Below are positions 56,127 to 64,000 of a stretch of 64,000 nt of DNA, piece after piece. The DNA is from Siphonodentalium dalli (lineage: Eukaryota; Mollusca; Scaphopoda; Gadilida; Siphonodentaliidae). The translations under genes and the position numbers were made by a program. Under the pieces are notes generated by a model. It was not told the DNA's origin. It saw nothing but the letters and a program-made list of their open reading frames with translations, and ran no database searches. Numbering within the stretch: position 1 is the stretch's first letter; each line of letters begins with the position of its first letter. Location: positions 136,223,989 through 136,287,988 of the forward strand of contig CP136068.1 of the NCBI GenBank assembly GCA_032622095.1, in the 5' to 3' direction.

Positions 56127-57222
56127 ATTCTATCGTGCTGATTGTTGGAAATGCGTATCCTGAAGATAATATAGACAGCGCGATATTATTAAAGCTACCT
56201 GACGGTTTGCGCTCCAAAATACAATTAATAATATTCGCTTTTGATTTTGTTCCGGTATCGAAATAGGTCGATAAACACTTGACATATACCTTTCTGTGTG
56301 CATTATATGTCACAGAAAGACGCATTGAAGTCACACAACATACAACTTTGAACACGGTGTTTTGGATCCCAAACAAACAACAGTCATGAGCACGGAAAGG
56401 AACAGAAAAGAGCGTTCCGGCTTAGTCTATCCCTGAAATTCACTTCTGTGCGAAAAATTTAAAACAGCTGGAAAATGGCTGTGACCTTGGTAAGTATTTT
56501 TCAGAGCATATGATGCCGGTATGTCAATACTTCGTATATTGTCAATCTATCTTATATACCTCCCTCCAAGTTACGTAGACAGAATTTGGAAGCACGAATT
56601 AGCCGTGTGCGTTAAATAATTTAGATTTTGTTTAATATTCTTTAATATGGTTGCCATATCTGGAAAAGACTACAATGAAACGCACTTTATTGTCCTATGC
56701 CAAAAGGTGTCTCAGTTGAAATATGACCTGTCCTATTTGACAATAAATCCATCGCATGTACGTTTTCTATACCAGAAAATAATTAGGTCGGATCAAGGAG
56801 CCAAATAATAGGGTTTGATGACCAGATATCGACTTTCTAACAATGAAGTTATAACACATTTTGAAGTTTTGTTAGCCAAAAAACAATTCGAATGATAAGT
56901 ACTCAAGAACGTTCATGTTTCCGTCGCCCAAAAGCCCACACAAAAACCGAATGGTCGTATCTTATGAAGAGCATCAGTGCTTCCGTCGCCCGAAAGCTCA
57001 TACAAAATTATAATGACCGTCTCTTATAAAGAGCGTTTATGCTTCCGTCGCCCAAAAGCTGTATATTATAAAGAGCATTCTCGGTTAAGAACTTTTGTAG
57101 ACGTTTTGAACGTATTACGTATGGATGATTGTATGGTGTTAGCGATGCCCGTGTAATACGAATGATGTTGATTCTATCATTTTTCGCTTGTGCATGCATG
57201 GTGTCAAATCGGACTAGGCAGC
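56127..57222. promoter_or_regulatory. Upstream region of the DUF885 gene
   Basis: Immediate upstream sequence of the minus-strand start codon. I cannot place a promoter element with confidence. 56188-56630 has a diverged copy at 46915-48840. At 56890-57060 three copies of a short unit (gcttccgtcgcccaaaagct with rttataaagagc) form a small tandem repeat; another lies near 58080-58130. Confidence 0.4.
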
Positions 57223-57491
57223 TTCAACCATTTCATGATGGGAACTGCGCTGGTACATAATTAAAGAGACTGTTCCAGTGCATTATCTTATATATGCAAG
57301 TATCTCATAGGGAGCCTCGCATATGCACGTATAAGATAATTAACTGGCTTACAAGGTCAAGGTAAATATTGTTAGGCCAATATGTTATCTTATATATTCG
57401 AGGCTTCCAATGGGAGACTCGCAATATAAGAGAATGCATTGGCACAGGGTTTTCGCAAAACTCAAAGAAGCTCCAGTCATGGAAGGGTTAA
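57223..57491. mobile_element. Decayed piggyBac-like MITE with two hairpins
   Basis: The right end is ctccagtcatggaaggg-TTAA (57488-57491). The left end (ccatttcatgatgggaactg) has lost the exact TTAA. Two hairpins of the tatcttatatatgc type lie around ctcatagggagcctc and cttccaatgggagac. Confidence 0.75.
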
Positions 57492-57608
57492 AGATGCGCT
57501 TCCAGATTTCACAACATAAACGCACCATTTGTACGTACAAGAAAATAATCAGACCGGACTAATGACCCCATTAATATGTGGTTTTGGGGGCTAGATAATT
57601 ATGGACTG

Positions 57609-58030
57609 TTAAAGACATATTATGACTTATTCGGGTGCGTGAAATTGATAAGTTAGTACCCAGGCTCTATGCCAACATGGGGAATGTAGCATTCAACTAA
57701 CTTCGTCAAAAATATCAAAGAAATCGACCATACCACTCCCCAGAAAACATCGTCTGAACTACGCTCATTTGTAAATATTTACATCTCGATTCGGGACGCA
57801 AATATCAGCGACAAACTAGCACAAATGATTTCGCCTCGAGAGTCATTGCATTCAATTAATATGTAATTATGGCGGTGTGTATTGTCAATTTGGATTAATA
57901 TTCGTAAATAATAACTACAATGATCAAGATTATTCTCAATTTCTATTTGATCACCCTATACCCAACAGAAGGGCCCTGTGCTCAATTTATATTTGATCAC
58001 CCTGTACCTGAGTGTTTCACATCACTTTAA
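57609..58030 (+). mobile_element. TTAAAG-family repeat, copy 4, with a MITE patch
   Basis: Starts ttaaagacatattatgactt and ends gtgtttcacatcactttaa. Within it, 57958-57980 (tacccaacagaagggccctgtg) is a piece of the piggyBac-like MITE left end. It is flanked by two near copies of tcaatttatatttgatcacc, the second a partial repeat of the first. Confidence 0.83.
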
Positions 58031-58680
58031 CTGTTGAATTTGTGTATGCCTAGCAATCAAATCCAATAATCGCTTTTTTATAAAGAGTGCCCATGCTTTC
58101 ATCGCCCAATAGCGGCATAAAATAAGACGAATGGTGGCTATTGCAAGAATGTTTCATTTTTGTTTTGTATGGTCAGGGGGATCGGCGGATAAAAAGTGCA
58201 CATACAAGGTTGATGTTTTTTGTTTTCCGAATTTTGGGACCCAGCACCCTTCCATGTCATTTTTATCCATCTAATTTTGAAACCCAACCCAATACATGTC
58301 CAAATACGGTCCATTGAAATGTCCGACTCCTATTCCATCCAGGTGTTTTTATTAACCGCAATTATTGTTACTTGCTGTTTAATTCCAAACAAAAAGAACT
58401 GCTAAGAGTTGCAAGTTTAATCACTGTTTCAATGACGATTATCTGATCAATTTACCGAAATTTAGTCTTCTAAATCTATATGGTTAGCAATAATTGACTA
58501 GCTAATATAATAATAGATATAAACACAAGAAATAAGTTTTTATGCCTCATTTCCTAGAAAATCCACAGCGGCCTGAACACACTAATTTCCCGAAAACAAG
58601 ACAATGAACAAGATTCACAAGAACTCTCTAATAGCTGCTATGAAACAAAATGGCTGGACTTTCGTATTCTTTTGATACGA

Positions 58681-59038
58681 TTAACCCTTTACCCAACAGA
58701 AGGGCCCTGTGCCAATGCATTCTATTATATATGAGAATGCATTGGCTTAACAAATTATAAAATTGTTAAAGAATGTAAGAAAAATGGTAAAAAGTGTTAA
58801 AAAAAGATTTTTTTAGGCCAATGCATTCTCTTATATATGCGAGGCGACCTATGGTCGACTCGCATATATAAGAGAATGCATTGGCACAGGGCATAGCTGT
58901 AACCATCACAATGTGGTCAAGGAGCCGGTTCCAATGATATCCATATTTGTATGGTTCTATTGAGACAGACCGAAGATATTTTAGGCTGTTGAAGCTTTAT
59001 TTGGCCGGTTTTGGCCGGTTTGTTGGGTAAAGGGTTAA
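58681..59038. mobile_element. piggyBac-like MITE, copy 4 (first hairpin collapsed)
   Basis: TTAA at 58681-58684 and 59035-59038; ends CCCTTTACCCAACA / TGTTGGGTAAAGGG. The first hairpin is reduced to gccaatgcattctattatat followed by atgagaatgcattggc, i.e. its centre is deleted. The second hairpin is complete. Confidence 0.9.
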
Positions 59039-59104
59039 CAATTGTGATCAACCTAATTATTTCTATATACATGTAGATATAGCTACTCTCTTGTCGTGGC
59101 AATA

Positions 59105-59615
59105 GCACCGAAAGTTACTGTTGAAAGTTACTGATTCAAATTTCGAGAACATGGGTTACATTTGGGGTTCCATTGCTTTTGAGTGCTTAAGTTAGAGGGG
59201 TACTGTACCCCAAATCCGGCCATTTGTGGGACCATCTACTTTAATACTCAATAGAATATATGCAACAGATGAATTAGTTTGACCCATGGATGAGTGCAAA
59301 GTACACCCATGTGCTCTCTGAACGATGCAAACAACATGGTAATTATAATGAAAATGAATTTATGGCTGAAGTCATAAAATCATTATAACTATCATGTTGT
59401 TTGCATCCTTCAGAGAGCACATGAGTGTATTTTGCACTCATCCATGGGTCAAATTCATTCTTTTGTTGCATATATTCTGTTGAGTATAAAAGGAGATGAT
59501 CCCATAAATGACCGGATTTAGGGTACATTACCCCTTTAACGACTCTTGTCCACACATATCACCACAACGCAGTGCCATCCCAAATGTAACCATTTCTTAG
59601 CATGAATCAGTAACT
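59105..59615. mobile_element. Nested palindromes
   Basis: Outer pair gttactgattcaaatttc / tgaatcagtaactg. Inner element 59195-59540 has gaggggtactgtaccccaaa / gggtacattacccctttaa ends and long arms including tgagtgcaaagtacacccat and catgttgtttgcatccttca, around a short centre near 59340-59390. No coding content. Confidence 0.75.
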
Positions 59616-60397
59616 GTCAACTGGCCGTCTGGCTGTGTTATAATTGCAACAGTATACCCTTGTAATTAGAGTTGTACCGGTCTGCATATATGCACCGATT
59701 AATGCAGATATATGCATATTAATGACAATGTGTTCACTGTCGACGTGTAATGAAACTGAATGGCATTTAATGTTGCAGGAAATTGTTTGCTTAGTCTACC
59801 ATCATCTAGTCTTTATTAAAGTAATGACAAACCTATGATAATCAACAGAGTTCTTCACAAATCTTAAATAACCATGCTGACAGCTCAGAAGAGCTAGTCA
59901 CTTCCCAACACCATTCATTCATAGCAACAACATAGCAAGCATCGTGACATATTTGCAAGCATAAAATAGCTGATAGTTATGGGAGAAATAACCAGAAAAT
60001 AACCATATTTTGTTTAAATATCTTGATCAAAGACAATTATTACATATGCAATGTTTTTTTCCGTTCACAGAAAGACACCCACCCCCTTTCAACATTAGTT
60101 TTAGTAAATTTCACATATGTTATCACCTATCGGGGGTGAAAACCACTTTAAGTGCTTCATTCCTAGTCAACGGAGAAGACTAGAACACGCTGTATTAAAC
60201 TAAAATCAAAGAAAACTATTTTATTAGGATAAATATTGCATGACCTAGGAGAATATTTATTTTGGCATCCGGACACCCACCCACCCCGCGGGGGACATTG
60301 TGTATCGCACTTTTTATCCGCCCACCCCATGGCATAAAGCTGAAAATAAGCTTAGACAATTCCGCCATATCAAATCCAGTAGTAAGTCGGGATTTGT
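59616..60397. other. Upstream region, no gene seen
   Basis: AT-rich, with C-rich cacccacc words near 60070-60085 and 60270-60330. Short frames only. Confidence 0.5.
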
Positions 60398-60486
60398 TTT
60401 ACCCTGTGCCAATGCATTCTCTTATATATGCGAGTCGACCATAGGTCGCCTCGCATATATAAGAGAATGCATTGGCCTAACAATTT
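60398..60486. repeat. Solo hairpin of the piggyBac-like MITEs
   Basis: ccctgtgccaatgcattctc through gagtcgaccataggtcgcctc to gagaatgcattggcctaaca, nearly identical to the module at 40837-40913, but without recognisable TTAA ends close by. Confidence 0.85.
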
Positions 60487-61063
60487 TTTATCATTTTTTT
60501 TAAATAAATGTTTCTTACAATTTTTAGGACATAAATTTTTAAAATCATCCATTACCCTGCAGGGAGCCCCACACATATATAGAAGCATATAGAAGAGTGT
60601 GGTCTGCTCATGTTTGTCTGGGGCTCTGTATGGGTGAAATTATAAAATTGTTAAAAAATACAAGAAAAAATTATTAAAATTGTAAAAAATTCTTTAAAGT
60701 GTCCTGTCCGATTTGGCACCAAATAAGCCAGACTATCCTAAGCCAAAATTCCGCTTACTATATAGGCGAAAGAACGTGAAAAACAAATATACCGACAAAC
60801 ACCATCATTCATATAACATAGCATCGCAGAAATCTACAAAATCACCCATAAGACTACGTCAAAAACGACCATAAAATCTCATATTTGAGAACGCTGTTTA
60901 TAATCTACCGTTTTTAGGCAATGGAAGAATGGACTCTCTTTACAAGTGACGATCATTGAACGTTTTGCTTGGCTAACAACAAATTATAAAAGTGCCAAAA
61001 CTTTTGATGGTCAACATTTGGCCATTTAAACCTCATATCAACGAGCTCACAGGTCCGATCTAA

Positions 61064-62036
61064 TTATTATCTGGAATTGAAAACATAAATATGGTGCTTC
61101 TATATAGTGTGAAATAGGAAAGGACATCTTTAACTATGAGCGCTGAAGATTACAGATTGCTGAATTGAAAACATAAATATGGTGCTTCTATATAGTGTGA
61201 AATAGGAAAGGACATCTTTAACTATGAGCGCTGAAGATTACAGATTGATGAATTGAAAACATAAATATGGTGCTTCTATATAGTGTGAAATGGGAAAGGA
61301 CATCTTTAACTATGAGCGCTGAAGATTACAGATTGCTGAATTGAAAACATAAATATGGTGCTTCTATATAGTGTGAAATAGGAAATGACATGTTTAAATG
61401 TGAGCGCTGAAGATTACAGATTGCTGAATTGAAAACATAAATATGGTGCTTCTATATAGTGTGAAATAGGAAAGGACATCTTTAACTATGAGCGCTGAAG
61501 ATTACAGATTGCTGAATTGAAAACATAAATATGGTGCTTCTATATAGTGTGAAATAGGAAAGGACATCTTTAAATATGAGCGCTGAAGATTACAGATTGC
61601 TGAATTGAAAACATAAATATGGTGCTTCTATATTGTGTGAAATAGGAAAGGACATCTTTAACTATGAGCGCTGAAGATTACAGATTGCTGAATTGAAAAC
61701 ATAAATATGGTGCTTCTATATAGTGTGAAATAGGAAAGGACATCTTTAAATATGAGCGCTGAAGATTACAGATTGCTGAATTGAAAACATAAATATGGTG
61801 CTTCTATATAGTGTGAAATAGGAAATGACATCTTTAAATGTGAGCGCTGAAGATTACAGATTGCTGAATTGAAAACATAAATACGGTGCTTCTATATAGT
61901 GTGAAATAGGAAAGGACATCTTTAAATATGAGCGCTGTAGATTACAGATTGCTGAATTGAAAACATAATTATGGTGCTTCTATATAGTGTGAAATAGGAA
62001 AGGACATCTTTAAATATGAGCGCTGAAGATTACAGC
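61064..62036 (+). repeat. 88-bp tandem array abutting a candidate exon, 11 units
   Basis: The unit is gaattgaaaacataaatatg, gtgcttctatatagtgtgaa, ataggaaaggacatctttaa, ctatgagcgctgaagattac, agattgct. Every unit contains gaagattacag. The last unit breaks off exactly after this motif at 62036, where ccgcaaacaaacc (the candidate exon) begins. Divergence between units is low, so the array is young or homogenised. Confidence 0.95.
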
Positions 62037-62093
62037 CGCAAACAAACCTTTTCTGATAATGATACCGCCAGTGGGTGGTCCAGGTGTGAATCC
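62037..62093 (+). CDS. Candidate single exon of an unknown plus-strand gene
   Basis: Preceded by gaagattacag and followed by a strong donor GTAAGT (57 bp). Two plus-strand frames are open: one reads ANKPFLIMIPPVGGPGVNPM, the other RKQTFSDNDTASGWSRCESD then GF. I recognise neither. The acceptor has a poor pyrimidine tract and no neighbouring exon was found, so this may be chance. It would be transcribed away from the DUF885 gene. Confidence 0.35.
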
Positions 62094-62711
62094 GATGGCT
62101 TTAAGTAAGTGATATTATATATCACTGCTTTAAGTCCAGTGTTGATATTATTAGTACGTCTTAGTGCGGCTGTTTATATCCTTTACGCTGCAATCGCGCG
62201 TACACAAATCCTCTTATTGTTTCTCCTCCACATCGACGGTATGCCATTCGGTATGTTTGTTCACCACTTTCACTCAGCATGATATATATGCATGCACACG
62301 TCATCTGCATGACACATGTGAAAAGATACGATGGCGTAGAGTTGATCAATTTTAACCATTTCTTTACCAAATGGACTCCCCATCAGTTATAAAAGTATAA
62401 ATTGGAATGGTATATATTATCCAACTGAAAGGGTGTTCGGGAATAATAATAGTATCAATAATAATAATAATAATAATACTGGAGTTGTTTATTGGAGAAA
62501 GAGACCAGCTTGCCACTTACTCTCAATAGGGTAATATTAGCTATTAAAGGTGGAGGCAAAAGAAAAAATCCGATGACAAAGATATTTTAAAGCAAATTAT
62601 TAATTTTTTTTTTACATAAATTCAATCAGTTTCCGTTCTATACGAATTGTGTTGTTTATATCAATATCTGTGTGAGTTGTGGTTGAACAATTATTTGAAA
62701 CCATTATCGGA

Positions 62712-63000
62712 TTTTGTTCAATCCAATTTTGAGGAAACTTGACAGTTTGCGGAGCTTTATCATGTCGTCAGAGTTTAATACATCGTAGAACGTGTCTCTC
62801 GACGGGCTAGTCAATTGCGAGTTGTCGAAGTTTTTAGCTCTAAGCTCACTTAATTATAGACAGACCATTACAAAATGAAATTCGTCGCACATTGTGGCAT
62901 CGCATATTTTACATGAGCTATCTGGTGACTTCCCTTTCGATTTGGCCTTAGATCTCGACCAGTTCATGGTGATTCGTTGTACGAATTCGCTGTATAGGAA
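62712..63000 (-). pseudogene. Non-LTR retrotransposon C-terminal remnant (zinc-knuckle region)
   Basis: The minus-strand reading LFLYSEFVQRITMNWSR ... SCKICDATMCDEFHFVMVCL has the C..C......DE.HF...C layout found near the C-terminus of many non-LTR elements. After one in-frame stop it continues ELRAKNFDNSQLTSPSRDTF, then a helix KLRKLSSFLKIGLNKIR and a stop. The stop within the C-terminal motif shows it is dead. Confidence 0.75.
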
Positions 63001-63146
63001 TAACAACATTGAAGGGAAGTTCAGTATAATAATGATTAAGTGATGCGGTTCCTTCAACATATGATATAACTCTCCAGTATAGTCTACAATCGATTGTAGG
63101 GTAACACTCCTATTTTCTAAGACTCATACTTATGTGTGCAAATGTT

Positions 63147-64000
63147 CAATGACACGGGGTCTATGAAACAGGTAAGCATATGTAAGCCCGGACCCAGAAA
63201 ACAAAAAAACATAACGTGACCAATATGCGCAAATGTGGAACATCGACACCCATGGGATACACAACCTACATAAGGGGGGTTTTTAGGTGATGTGGAGAAT
63301 TAATTTTGAGCAGTGATGGTCAACTGAGAGAAATGTGTGACAATAAACTTTTGTGATTGGTTTGATTATTTTATGGCTCTCATGTTGAATCTATTATCTT
63401 TACCCAACAGAAGGGCCCTGTGCCAATACATTCTCTTATATATGCGAGTCGACCATAGGTCGCCTCGCATATATAAGAGAATGCATTGGCTTAACACATT
63501 AAAAATTATAAAATTGTTAAAGAATGTAAGAAAAAATGGTAAAAAGTGTTAAAAAAAGGCCAATGCATTCTCTTATATATGCGAGGCGACCTATGGTCGA
63601 CTCGCATATATAAGAGAATGCATTGGCACAGGGCATAACTGTAACTATCACAATGCGGTCAAGGAGCCGGTTCCAATGATATCCATATATGTATGGTTCT
63701 ATTGAGACAGACCGAAGATATTTTAGGCTGTTAAAGCTTTATTTGGCCGGTTTTGGCCGGTTTGTTGGGTAAAGGGTTAAATAGTCATAAACTATCTAAC
63801 GAATACAATGACACGGGGTCTATGAAACAGGTAAGCATATGTAAGCCCGGACCCAGAAAACAAAAAAACATAACGTGACCAATATGCGCAAATGTGCAAC
63901 ATCGACACCCATGGGATACATAACCTACATAAGGGGGGTTTTTAGGTGATGTGGAGAATTAATTTTGAGCAGTGATGGTCAACTGAGAGAAATGTGTGAC
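63147..64000. repeat. 659-bp tandem duplication reaching the window edge
   Basis: 63147-63341 and 63806-64000 are nearly identical (caatgacacggggtctatga, aaacaggtaagcatatgtaa, taaggggggtttttaggtga), offset 659 bp, with two or three differences. The piggyBac-like MITE at 63394-63780 lies in the first unit. Whether the second unit also carries one is cut off. Confidence 0.92.
63394..63780. mobile_element. piggyBac-like MITE, copy 5
   Basis: Right end TGTTGGGTAAAGGG-TTAA (63777-63780). The left end reads ttatctttacccaacag instead of TTAACCCTTTACCCAACA, so the first bases are lost or mutated. Both hairpins are intact. Confidence 0.88.

Noticed and set aside
18440-62036. Tandem arrays as CRISPR
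   Set aside because: Units are contiguous without unique spacers and the DNA is eukaryotic.
62161-62370. 69-codon minus-strand frame with an Arg/Gly-rich end
   Set aside because: No recognised motif and no clear splice or start context; left uncalled.

Overview
The window is eukaryotic and probably from a marine invertebrate. It is AT-rich, with GT/AG introns, short exons (61-171 bp), kilobase introns and very dense MITEs and minisatellites. Frequent tacatgta-type motifs, ggacggacag-type runs and the mix of repeat families recall lophotrochozoan, perhaps bivalve mollusc, genomes. That assignment is a weak inference.

The one well-supported gene runs on the minus strand across almost the whole window. 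I assembled thirteen consecutive coding exons (56126 down to 2242) by eye. Each has AG/GT borders and every intron phase matches, giving 463 in-frame codons. The product starts with a signal-peptide-like segment and continues as a DUF885-family protein (TPEQIH, PGVFYVN and HExxPGHH motifs). The last exon ends at the conserved AYVE, so the C-terminal exons lie left of position 1. No single open reading frame shows this gene, because its exons are short and scattered.

Introns: three DUF885 exons are bordered by tandem arrays built from their own splice-site edge. Copies of the 3' end of exon 4 fill 39718-40009. Copies of the 3' end of exon 5 fill about 30890-31779. Copies of the 5' edge of exon 7 fill 19413-20925. 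A fourth array (61064-62036) abuts a candidate exon on the plus strand. Other introns carry piggyBac-like MITEs with TTAA ends, many sharing one long hairpin module. They also carry a Tc1/mariner-type MITE, a hAT element with an 8-bp target duplication and a BED-finger remnant, a tRNA-like element with inverted-repeat ends, three decayed non-LTR retrotransposon fragments, a 45-bp minisatellite of about 47 units, and 0.7-kb inverted arms about 5.4 kb apart.

Right of 56.2 kb is the upstream region of the gene. It holds MITEs, an 88-bp array, the candidate plus-strand exon, a retrotransposon C-terminus and a 659-bp tandem duplication reaching the window edge. Part of the upstream flank (56.19-56.63 kb) has a diverged copy inside intron 1 (46.9-48.8 kb).
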